64,000 bases of DNA from positions 122,115 to 186,114 of the forward strand of contig CABRHH010000001.1 of the NCBI GenBank assembly GCA_902470695.1. The letters are read 5' to 3'. This DNA comes from an uncultured Collinsella sp. (GTDB lineage Bacteria > Actinomycetota > Coriobacteriia > Coriobacteriales > Coriobacteriaceae). This document shows positions 36,299-43,923 of this stretch, in pieces. Positions within the stretch are counted from its first letter, which is position 1. Each line of letters opens with the position of its first letter. Under the pieces are notes generated by a model, which worked only from the letters and a program-made list of their open reading frames with translations, had not been told where the DNA came from and searched no databases. Made by a program: the position numbers and the translations under genes.

Positions 36299-36600
36299 AC
36301 GGCCCTCCACGGGTGCCAGCGCCGCGGGCTGTCGTGCGGTCCTCTGAGGGTATCAGGACCATAGGCTCCCGCACGGCCCTTCGCGGGCGCCAGGGCCGCG
36401 GGTTGCCACGCAACCCTCCCCGAACGTCAGCGCTACGATCCGTCATGCCCCCTGCGAGCGCCAGCGCTGCGGACGACGCACAGTCCTTCGTGGGCGCCAG
36501 CACCATGGGTTGCCGCGCAATTTGTTACGAACGTCAACGCCGCGGATCGCCATGCGGCCCTTCGCGGATGCCGGCGCCGCGGACTCCCGGATGCCCTTCA
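36299..36600. repeat. Degenerate 37-bp tandem array
   Basis: About eight units of 37 bp (one of 33) follow one another. The best-conserved words per unit are CGGCCCTTCGCGGGCGCCAG and GCCGCGGGTTGCC; successive copies differ by 20-40 percent. Codon signals and start sites are absent, so I treat it as non-coding repeat DNA. Confidence 0.65.
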
Positions 36601-36660
36601 GATTGGAATACCTATGAACGGATATTTGTATAAGATAATGCACATTGCTGGATTGTAGTT

Positions 36661-36919
36661 AAAAATAGGGGGTCAGTCAGAAAAAGAGGGCTGACGATGT
36701 GGTCGCAAATGGCATCTAATGGGTTTTTCCTCGCGTCCGAATCGGCCGGGCAGCCCCATTTCAGCCCCGCGAAGCCCTTCATTGGCTTCAATTGAGCGTC
36801 TACGAGGTGCCTGGAGTCACAAAAACGCGTTATACGTCCCCTATGCAGGGCCGCAAACACCCATTAGATGCCATTTGCGACCACGCAACTTCTCCAGCCT
36901 ATTTTAACAACCCCTTTTT
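36661..36919. repeat. MITE-like inverted-repeat element, copy 1
   Basis: A ~260-bp AT-richer element in GC-rich DNA. A perfect 26-bp inverted repeat (36699-36724 and 36859-36884) starts GTGGTCGCAAATGGCATCTA. Outside it, ends AAAAATAGGGGGTCAGTC and, on the other strand, AAAAAGGGGTTG form an imperfect terminal repeat. Between the arms, TTCAGCCCCGC and TCCCCTATGCA are shared with copy 2 at 49.4 kb. No open frame is plausible. It could be a small non-autonomous transposon or a structured RNA locus. Confidence 0.8.
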
Positions 36920-36924
36920 AGCCG

Positions 36925-37412
36925 ATTGAGCGAGCAAAACCCATTCCGCATCGCCCAGCCGGCGCGCTCGCGACCCGACGACCGCCGTCTGTGCCGCCGC
37001 ATGCGACACAGACGTCGTGGGACGGGCCTCAGCAATAGTGACCGCGATCAACATCAGAGGCCTCGGGGCGCATCGCCCCAGCGGCGACGCTGCCGCCGTC
37101 ACCGTGCTCAACCTGCGGGGCCACGGCGCTGCCGTCGGCGCTGCGCTCAGCCCCCAGGGGCGCATCGCCGCCGCACCGCCGACGACGCAGCTCCCTCATG
37201 CTCAACCTGCGAGACTGCAATGCCGGCGCGATGTCTCCGTCACCGTGCTCGACCTGCAGGGTCATATCCCTGTCACCACCGCACTCAACCAGCGAAGACC
37301 GCATCGCCGCCACGCAGACGTCCGCACAGCCCCCTCATGCCCAACTCACAGGAGCCGCAGTACCGCTGCGGCCCCATCACATCCAGACCTCGAAAGCGCC
37401 TCGCCCCCGCAC
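36925..37412. repeat. Degenerate GC-rich repeats before the ROK kinase end
   Basis: Recurring words CCGTCACCGTGCTCAACCTG (about 37097 and, with one change, 37220-37260), GCATCGCCGCC and CCCTCATGC suggest decayed tandem repeats of about 57 bp or more. No gene is supported. Confidence 0.45.
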
Positions 37413-38369
37413 TCAGCTCACAACCACCGCGCCAGACCTCGACTGCTCCTCGCAAACACGGCGGCACTCATACACCGCGCCATACAGGTTCGCATCGTTG
37501 CCGAGCTCGGCGGCGCGCACGCACGGCCGCGGCATACCGGCGATGCCGCCCACATATCCCTTGAGCACCTCGTCCATCTGCTCATCCATGCAGGCAATTA
37601 GCTCGGGATGGCAGCTGATGCCACCGGCGATCGCAAACACATCCGGATCGAGCACCGCTTGCAGGTTCACCAGCCATCCGTCAAACAGGCGGCAATAGCG
37701 CTCCAGCCCGCGATGGGCCGCGGCGTCCCCCGCCGCGATCCACTCGAAGATCACGCGGCCATCAACCTCGGGCGCATCCCGCCCCACCAGGCCCTTTTCC
37801 GCAAGCACCATCGCGCGCAGGCCGCGCCAGCCGCTCGTTCCGGCGAACACCCGCTCGATACTCGGCGTCTGCGATACGTCGTTGTTCAAGAAGCTGAACT
37901 CGCCCGCAAAGCAATGCGCACCGCGAAGCACACGACCGTCAATCACGATACCGCCGCCGACGCCCGTCCCGATGGCCACAACCACACCGCAGCGCGTACC
38001 CCGCAGAGCGCCGGCCGCGTATTCTCCCAGCGCGCAGCACTTGCCGTCGTTGTTTACCACCACCGGGACCCCAAGCGCCTCGCGCAGGCGACGGCCCAGC
38101 GGCACGCCGTCCATGTAGAGCAGGGCCCCGCCGCGATGAATCGTGCCGTCGGGGTCGTCCTCGAAGATGCCGCCCGGCGCGCTCACCCCGACGCCGGCCA
38201 CGCGGTCGCGAAACGGCCGCGCGACCTCGACCAAGGCTCGTATCAGCTCATCGGAGCAGGTAAACGTCGTGGGCACCTGCCCGCGTTCCGCGATCGCGCC
38301 AGCCTTGTCCATAAGCGCCCACTTCACGCTCGTGCCGCCGATATCGATCGCGACATACCCCTTGGTCAT
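37413..38369 (-). CDS. ROK-family sugar kinase
   Basis: A 318-residue ROK kinase. The N-terminal phosphate-binding loop is YVAIDIGGTSVKWALMD, the ATP loop is GTGVGGGIVIDG, and the catalytic Asp is in VVNNDGKC. The CxCGxxGC zinc motif common in glucokinases is not present, as in some beta-glucoside and allose kinases. Start ATG at 38369, 12 bp after the upstream glycosidase stop, so the genes are one operon with the MFS transporter. It probably phosphorylates a sugar released by that glycosidase; the sugar is unknown. Confidence 0.88.
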   Translation of the reverse strand: MTKGYVAIDIGGTSVKWALMDKAGAIAERGQVPTTFTCSDELIRALVEVARPFRDRVAGVGVSAPGGIFEDDPDGTIHRGGALLYMDGVPLGRRLREALGVPVVVNNDGKCCALGEYAAGALRGTRCGVVVAIGTGVGGGIVIDGRVLRGAHCFAGEFSFLNNDVSQTPSIERVFAGTSGWRGLRAMVLAEKGLVGRDAPEVDGRVIFEWIAAGDAAAHRGLERYCRLFDGWLVNLQAVLDPDVFAIAGGISCHPELIACMDEQMDEVLKGYVGGIAGMPRPCVRAAELGNDANLYGAVYECRRVCEEQSRSGAVVVS

Positions 38370-38380
38370 GGCAGAACCCC

Positions 38381-39949
38381 CTACTCCGACGCAGCTGCGC
38401 GCAAACGAACCATCATGTACGGACGCCCGGGCAGCTCGACACGGAACGACCCCGTGCGCACGCCCGGCAGCGCATCGACCGTCATGTTCCACGTGTCGAT
38501 GACCTCCACGGTATACCCCATCCCCTCAGGCGCCGCAAACTCCCGATACGCCGGAGCAAAGAATCCGAAGTAGACGAGGATATCGTCCTCGCCCGCGCCG
38601 CGATCGTTGGCCATGCAGGTCACATCCCAGGTCAGCGTGCCTGCAAGCATCCCCTTTTCATCGGGCACCCAATCCATGTCGCGCGGCAGCGCCTCCATGA
38701 ACTCACGGCAAAACCCAATGCGCGCGGGCGACTCACCGGTGAGCGTGCCGCCATGCGCCCACCAGATCTGCGGGCCGCGATCCACAAACGTCTCGCCATG
38801 CGACAGATACCCGCCGCGCAGCACGCCCTCCCAGAAGCGACGCACCATCTCCTCGCCCGAGATGTTGCCCCACCCCCAGTTGATGTTTCCCTCATAGGCG
38901 CACTCATCGACCACCACCGGCTTGCCGTAGGCCGCCCGCAGTTCGCTTACGCACTCCGCCGTGCGCGCCAGGTCGCACCGCTGCCAGCTCACGTGGGTGA
39001 TCCAGGGATGGCTGTGATCGAACACCTCGCGGCAGTTATGGATGCTGCGCAGATGCCCATAGGGATCGTTGGCCATGACCACACGCGCGTAGCGATCCCA
39101 GTCCTCAACCGTCTTCCATGGCATGAGGTCGAACTCGTTTGCCATGCTCCACCATACGTTCTTGTAGGCGGAAAGGCGGCGCACCGCATAGGTCAGGTAG
39201 AAGATGTCCTGCTCGCGCGTCATGCGGGAGAAGCCCCACTCCGGCTTGTCGTACGGATGCAGCAAGATGATGTCGGCCTGGATGCCCAAATCGTCGAGCT
39301 GGGCCACGCGATGCTCCAAGTTCTGCCAAAACGGTTCGCACATCCGCTCGTGGTCGAAGCCCTCCTCAATCGAGCCCGCGAAGGCGTAGAGCTCGGGGTT
39401 GGCGTGGTTGTAATCGTAGAACTTGGGGAAGATGCACATGCGCACCTTGTTGAACGGCGCCTCGGCGAGCGTTGCGAGCGTCTGCTCCTGCACCGATGCC
39501 GGCTGATTGGTCCATGCGTAGCAGGTTGTGCCAAACGGCAGGAACGCCGTGCCGTCTTCATAGGAGAACGTGAAATCGTGCTCGGTGCCAAACGGGGTCT
39601 CGCGAGGCAGCACGTCGCGCGACCGCAGCACGCGCCCATGGTTGCCCGCGGATACCGGCGTGCACGCAAACGCACCGGTAAGCCCGTCGAGTGCCGGGTC
39701 GTTCGAGCTCGTCTCGAAGCTCCACGTCCCCGCATGGCTCGGCATGAATCGCACGCCGTAGGTGCCATTACCCTGGTAGAAGCCGTGTACCGTGTAGCTG
39801 TCACCCGCATCGCCGCCGTCTGCCTCGCAATCGAAGCGCACCTGCAGTCGCACCTCGGTATAGGGGTTGCCCGTCGCTCGTCCTGCAAGCGTGAGGGAAC
39901 ACACACGGTACTGCTCCACGCACTCCGGCGCATCAATCTTCACGGTCAT
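38381..39949 (-). CDS. DUF5060/DUF4038/DUF5605 glycoside hydrolase
   Basis: A 522-residue cytoplasmic hydrolase (no signal peptide). An N-terminal beta-sandwich (about 1-100, with YTVHGFYQGNGTYGVRFMP and TWSFETSS) is the DUF5060 type. A TIM-barrel follows with FLPFGTTCYAWTNQ and MANEFDLM, and PVVVDECAYEGN carries a likely catalytic Glu; the end is a DUF5605-type beta domain. This architecture is related to GH140-like apiosidases, but the substrate is not fixed. GGGAG precedes the ATG at 39949, 10 bp after the transporter stop; the ROK kinase follows. Confidence 0.85.
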   Translation of the reverse strand: MTVKIDAPECVEQYRVCSLTLAGRATGNPYTEVRLQVRFDCEADGGDAGDSYTVHGFYQGNGTYGVRFMPSHAGTWSFETSSNDPALDGLTGAFACTPVSAGNHGRVLRSRDVLPRETPFGTEHDFTFSYEDGTAFLPFGTTCYAWTNQPASVQEQTLATLAEAPFNKVRMCIFPKFYDYNHANPELYAFAGSIEEGFDHERMCEPFWQNLEHRVAQLDDLGIQADIILLHPYDKPEWGFSRMTREQDIFYLTYAVRRLSAYKNVWWSMANEFDLMPWKTVEDWDRYARVVMANDPYGHLRSIHNCREVFDHSHPWITHVSWQRCDLARTAECVSELRAAYGKPVVVDECAYEGNINWGWGNISGEEMVRRFWEGVLRGGYLSHGETFVDRGPQIWWAHGGTLTGESPARIGFCREFMEALPRDMDWVPDEKGMLAGTLTWDVTCMANDRGAGEDDILVYFGFFAPAYREFAAPEGMGYTVEVIDTWNMTVDALPGVRTGSFRVELPGRPYMMVRLRAAASE

Positions 39950-39959
39950 GTCAATCTCC

Positions 39960-41243
39960 CTACTTTGCGCTCTTGATGAGCATGATGAACACCATGCCGG
40001 ACGCCACCAGCGCAATCGCGATGGGGAACGTCAGGAAATACGATCCGGTGGCCACAACGACCGCCGACGTCACGTTGGGCCCGAGCACCTGGCCGATCGT
40101 GTTGGCGATATTCAGAATGCCCAGGTCTTTGCCGGCGTTCTCCTTCGACGGCAGCACGTCGACGTTCAGCGCCTGGTCAACCGAGGAGTAAATGCCGTAC
40201 CCGAAGCCGCCCACCAACGCGAACACGTACATGCCCGCCACGGACTTGAGCAGCCACGGCCCCGCGATGCCGATGCACAGCATGATCGAGGCCACCATGA
40301 TGATGGGCTTGCGCCGACCGATCTTATCCGAGATCGCGCCCGAGCTCACCGACGCCACCAGCGAGACCACCATGATCACTACCGAGATCGACGACAGCAC
40401 GGCACCGGCCTGCGCGGTGCCAAGCCCCATATACTTCTCCAGAATGTAGAGCTGATAGCCGTTGATGCAGAAGTATCCGAAGACCAGCATGAGCCGGCCC
40501 ACAAGAGCGAGGTAGAAATCGCGACAGTTCTCGAGCGGCGGAACGAACATCTTGAGGAGCTGGACGATGCTGAACGGCTCACGCTCACCGCCGACGGCCG
40601 AGCGCTCGCGCGGCCAGATGACGACCGCCAGGATGCCCGTGAGTACCCACGCCACCGTGCCGATCACGAAGCCCGGCACGGGGTTGCTCAAGAACTGCGT
40701 GCCGATGATCGTGCCGATGGACTGGCCCGCCGTTGCCCCGCCGCCGTAGAACGCCGAAATGGTGCCGCGGCGGTTGGCCGGTACGCGATCGGACAGCACG
40801 GCGATAGCGGGGGCCAGCATGCAGTTCAGACCGATCTGCAGCGCGCACCACGAGCCCACGATCCACGGCAGGGTGGTGGCGTTCGCCGTGCTCCAGAACG
40901 CCGCGCCGCAGATGATGCCGCCCACCACGATGAACGGCGTGCGGCGGCCGAACCGCGAATGGCAGTGGTCGGACAGCGCGCCGAAGATCAAGTTGGCGAA
41001 CAGGGCGAAGATGCTGCCCGTTGAGGTCATGGCGGCCAGCACCGCCTCGGGCTGGCCGATGCCGAGCGTGTTGAAGCGCTCGGGGAACAGCACGTTCGAC
41101 CCGATGGTGCCCGACATCATCCACATGATGCCGAAGATGATGAATCCCACCATGAAGCGCCAGGATTCAATCGTGGTCAAAGGCTTTCCGGTGTCGGGGG
41201 CCAATGCGTTCGCATCGACCGGCTGGGCTGCATGTCCGCTCAT
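39960..41243 (-). CDS. MFS (GPH-like) sugar transporter
   Basis: A 427-residue transporter with about 12 membrane segments and the cytoplasmic loop motif DHCHSRFGRRTPFIVVGG typical of glycoside-pentoside-hexuronide/SLC45-like sugar carriers; a second RRxG-like loop, DKIGRRKP, sits between the halves. It likely imports an unphosphorylated glycoside for the hydrolase encoded next. AGGAG precedes the ATG at 41243; the longer frame to 41450 reads through the promoter and TetR operator and is rejected. It is the first gene of a three-gene operon. Confidence 0.9.
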   Translation of the reverse strand: MSGHAAQPVDANALAPDTGKPLTTIESWRFMVGFIIFGIMWMMSGTIGSNVLFPERFNTLGIGQPEAVLAAMTSTGSIFALFANLIFGALSDHCHSRFGRRTPFIVVGGIICGAAFWSTANATTLPWIVGSWCALQIGLNCMLAPAIAVLSDRVPANRRGTISAFYGGGATAGQSIGTIIGTQFLSNPVPGFVIGTVAWVLTGILAVVIWPRERSAVGGEREPFSIVQLLKMFVPPLENCRDFYLALVGRLMLVFGYFCINGYQLYILEKYMGLGTAQAGAVLSSISVVIMVVSLVASVSSGAISDKIGRRKPIIMVASIMLCIGIAGPWLLKSVAGMYVFALVGGFGYGIYSSVDQALNVDVLPSKENAGKDLGILNIANTIGQVLGPNVTSAVVVATGSYFLTFPIAIALVASGMVFIMLIKSAK

Positions 41244-41391
41244 GGATGTCAAGCTCCTCTCGCTTGCGTTGCGGTCCACACAACGGCGCAGCGGGCGAGC
41301 AGGTGGCACGCAAGGGGTCCCAGGCTGTATGGCCCGCTCGTCTCGCACGACCCGGCACGGCAGATGCTCGGTGCGCCGTCGTGTTCGTACG

Positions 41392-41413
41392 TTACTTACT
41401 AAGTAGTAAGTAA
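41392..41413. promoter_or_regulatory. TetR-type operator: perfect 10-bp inverted repeat
   Basis: TTACTTACTA and its exact complement are separated by AG. The dyad sits at the expected transcription start of the MFS operon, just past the -10 box at 41422-41427, and the divergent neighbour is a TetR-family regulator. Size and symmetry are typical of TetR operators. Confidence 0.75.
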
Positions 41414-41421
41414 CTGTTTTG

Positions 41422-41450
41422 AGTATGGGAACTAAAGGGCTTGATATCAA
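41422..41450 (-). promoter_or_regulatory. Promoter of the MFS-glycosidase-ROK operon
   Basis: On the minus strand TTGATA (41445-41450) and CATACT (41422-41427) are exactly 17 bp apart, matching the consensus at five and four of six bases. Transcription would begin inside the TetR operator. Confidence 0.65.
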
Positions 41451-41461
41451 TATTCAACTGG

Positions 41462-41512
41462 GTGAACGGTAGTAAACATCGTTTGAACGGTCGATTGCGT
41501 TCGGTAAACGGT
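41462..41512. promoter_or_regulatory. Three GTRAACGGT direct repeats at 21-bp steps
   Basis: GTGAACGGT (41462), TTGAACGGT (41483) and GTAAACGGT (41504) start exactly 21 bp apart, on one face of the helix, and end 12 bp upstream of the -35 box of the MFS operon. This is where an activator would bind. The same motif at the same step occurs at 49140 and 49161. Confidence 0.65.
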
Positions 41513-41559
41513 CAGCGGAAGCCGGCACGACCCGACTCTGCGAACGGCCGAGTAGCGCC

Positions 41560-41755
41560 ACGCCATCCCGTAGCCGGACCCCATCGCCTGCAATCGAGCT
41601 CGCAGGCAGCCGAGCTGTGTCACCGTCGGCTGGACCTCGCGGGCAGCTGAATCCTGTCGTCGTCGGTCGGGCTCGCGGGCAGCCGGACCCCATCGCCTGC
41701 GGTTGGGCTCACAGACAGCCAAGCCCTGTCGCGGTCGGCTGGCTCCTGCGAACGA
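41560..41755. repeat. Degenerate 36-37-bp tandem array
   Basis: About five units with TCGGTCGGGCTCGCGGGCAG and CCGGACCCCATCGCCTGCG-like words lie between the MFS promoter and the TetR gene. They resemble the 37-bp array near 36.3 kb in style but not in sequence. No gene is supported. Confidence 0.6.
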
Positions 41756-41843
41756 CTGGGAAGCACCGGCACGGCCCGATGCGAAACGGCCCTATAATCA
41801 TGGCGTCGCACCGTTCGCACCATCGACCTGTTGAAGGACCGTC

Positions 41844-42626
41844 ATGCCCGCCGCCTCGAACAAACAATCCAGCCAGCGCCGCAGCTCCGAGCCCGCTTCC
41901 GCCGCGTCAGCACACGTCTCGGCCGAGGAGCGCGATGAGCCGCGCTCCAAAGGAGCCACGCAGCACACGCATGGCGCACAGGATACGCGCCCTCGCACCG
42001 CCGCTGCGCAGAACGCGCGCCCTCGCACCGCTGCCGCGCAGGCGCGACTCGACCAGATCGTTTCCGCCGCCGTGCAGATTGTGAATGAGCGGGGCATGAC
42101 CGGGCTCACCCTGCAGGCGGTCGCGCAGCGCGTGGGCATCACGCAGGCCGGCGTCATCCACTACGTGGGCGACAAACACGGCCTGCTCATCGAGATCATC
42201 AAGCATTATTACGATCGGAGCAGCCAGGCGCGCGATTACATCGCGCTGTTTGAGCCCGGCGGAGTGTTTGAGGGAGGCAAGCCGCGCATTCCGGAGTACT
42301 GTCGGCTCATCGTGGCGGAAAACGCCCATCAGCCCGAGCTGGTCATGCTGTTCCAGGCGCTCAACACCGAGAGCATGTCGCAGGACAGCCCGACGCACGA
42401 CTATTTCGCCGAGCGCTCCAAGTCCATTTCGGAATCGCACAACGTGACGGCTTGGCATGTGCCCGACGGGGTGGACGGGGCGCTCGCCTTCTCGGTTGCG
42501 ATGGCGGCCATGTACGGCCTCGAGGGTCGCTGGCTCGCACGCCCCGACGAGATCGACTACGAGCGCGAATGGGCACGCTTCGAGGACATCCTCTTCCCCC
42601 TACCGCTGTGGGAGGGCTATCGCTAG
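41844..42626 (+). CDS. TetR-family transcriptional regulator
   Basis: A 260-residue regulator with a disordered N-terminal tail of about 65 residues that contains an in-frame duplication (RPRTAAAQNA, RPRTAAAQAR). The helix-turn-helix follows: IVSAAVQIVNERGMTGLTLQ, then AVAQRVGITQAGVIHYVGDK; the ligand domain fills the rest. AAGGACC precedes the ATG. It is divergent from the MFS operon, whose start region carries a TetR-type dyad, so it most likely represses that operon until the imported sugar is present. Self-control is also possible. Confidence 0.88.
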   Translation: MPAASNKQSSQRRSSEPASAASAHVSAEERDEPRSKGATQHTHGAQDTRPRTAAAQNARPRTAAAQARLDQIVSAAVQIVNERGMTGLTLQAVAQRVGITQAGVIHYVGDKHGLLIEIIKHYYDRSSQARDYIALFEPGGVFEGGKPRIPEYCRLIVAENAHQPELVMLFQALNTESMSQDSPTHDYFAERSKSISESHNVTAWHVPDGVDGALAFSVAMAAMYGLEGRWLARPDEIDYEREWARFEDILFPLPLWEGYR

Positions 42627-42737
42627 ACCCGTCTCCTCGACCATCCCAGCCCGTTTACCTGCTACTATAGAAAAGAGCAAAAAAAGAAAAAAAGAGCAAA
42701 AAAGAAAAAACCCGCATACGCACGAGAGGCAGAAACA

Positions 42738-43832
42738 ATGTCTGGAAATCCCTTCACTCCCAGCTTCGGCAAAATACCAGCCATCATGGCAGGACGCAGC
42801 CGCATCATCCAGGAAATGGAGCAGGCTCTACTCTCAAACGGCGGTGACCCTAATCTCTGCAGCCTGTTTTCAGGCCCCCGTGGTGTCGGAAAAACCGTCC
42901 TGCTTTCGTATCTTTCGAATCATGCCACCAAACTCGGCTGGATTTCGGCAAACGTAACAGCGCGGCCCGGCATGCTGGAAGACATCATCGAACGGGCAAC
43001 CGAGGCGGCAAACGAGCTCGCCTCCTCGAAGCGAGAAGCCCGCATCACGTCGCTCAGCGTTCCGACGCTTTTCAGCATCTCATGGGAGTATCGCGATCCC
43101 GCCTCAGGCAATTGGCGCACGCGCATGAACAAGCTACTTGACGTTCTTGAGGCCCACGATATCGGTCTTCTCATCACCATAGACGAGATCGACCCGGAGC
43201 TTGATGAGCTCATCGACTTCTCCGCAACCTACCAGCATTTCGTACGCGAAGACCGACGTGTCGCCCTGCTCATGGCAGGATTGCCCGCGCGCATTTCGTC
43301 TCTGCTCTCGGACAAATCCGTCTCGTTTTTACGCCGCGCCTCGCAACACCACATCGGACGCATTGCCGACCACGACGTGCGTGACGCCTTCCGAGCAACC
43401 ATCGCAGAAGCCGGCAAGGGCATCGATAACGATGCCCTTGCCATCCTCGTACGTGCCACGGACGGATTCGCCTACATGATGCAGCTTGCAGGATTCAGAA
43501 CCTGGGGATGTTCTCATGAAGGCACCATTCACGCTGATGAGGCAAGCCGGGGTGCTGAGTTAGCCCGCCAAGACTTTATCAACGGCGTGATTGTAAAAAC
43601 CATTCGCGAACTCTCTGCAGGGGACCTCGCCTTCCTCGAAGCGATGCTTCCCGATGAAAGCGGGCTGAGCGCTATGTCGGACATCGCAGAGCGCATGGGT
43701 AAAACAGCCGGCTACGCGCGCGTGTATCGGACGCGCCTCGTCGAACAAGGTGTTATCGACACCCCGACACGCGGACACGTGGCGTTTTCCATGCCGCTTT
43801 TGCGCGATTACCTGCTGCGAGACATCGACTGA
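42738..43832 (+). CDS. P-loop ATPase with C-terminal winged-helix domain, function unknown
   Basis: A 364-residue AAA/STAND-like ATPase. The N-terminal half has Walker A in SGPRGVGKTVLL (about 45-56) and Walker B in GLLITIDEID (about 140-149); an Arg-rich sensor segment is near FLRRASQHH. The last ~90 residues look like a winged helix (LSAMSDIAERMGKTAGYARVYR, quoted in part). Family members called archaeal ATPase-like or ATP-binding protein often have unknown targets. It is a single gene after an A-rich stretch, without toxin or nuclease partners, so no defence role can be claimed. Confidence 0.75.
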   Translation: MSGNPFTPSFGKIPAIMAGRSRIIQEMEQALLSNGGDPNLCSLFSGPRGVGKTVLLSYLSNHATKLGWISANVTARPGMLEDIIERATEAANELASSKREARITSLSVPTLFSISWEYRDPASGNWRTRMNKLLDVLEAHDIGLLITIDEIDPELDELIDFSATYQHFVREDRRVALLMAGLPARISSLLSDKSVSFLRRASQHHIGRIADHDVRDAFRATIAEAGKGIDNDALAILVRATDGFAYMMQLAGFRTWGCSHEGTIHADEASRGAELARQDFINGVIVKTIRELSAGDLAFLEAMLPDESGLSAMSDIAERMGKTAGYARVYRTRLVEQGVIDTPTRGHVAFSMPLLRDYLLRDID

Positions 43833-43877
43833 CAGCGAATTTCCGCGGGCAGGACACCCCAGCAAGCAACACACAGC

Positions 43878-43923
43878 ACGGCTGAGGCGCTCATGACACA
43901 CCCGTCGTGAGCGCCTCAGCCGT
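43878..43923. terminator. Bidirectional hairpin between convergent ATPase and FGGY kinase genes
   Basis: Arms ACGGCTGAGGCGCTCA and its exact complement form a 16-bp stem with a 14-nt loop, and touch the kinase stop codon at 43924. No long T run is present on either strand, yet the position between converging genes fits a two-way terminator. Confidence 0.65.

Noticed and set aside
41469..41485. A fourth TAAACATGTTTA operator in the MFS promoter
   Set aside because: The sequence AGTAAACATCGTTTG has an extra base and broken symmetry, so I count it only as part of the 21-bp repeat array.
42738..43832. Anti-phage or toxin-antitoxin system around the P-loop ATPase
   Set aside because: The flanking genes are a sugar regulator and a sugar kinase; no nuclease, toxin or second component is present.
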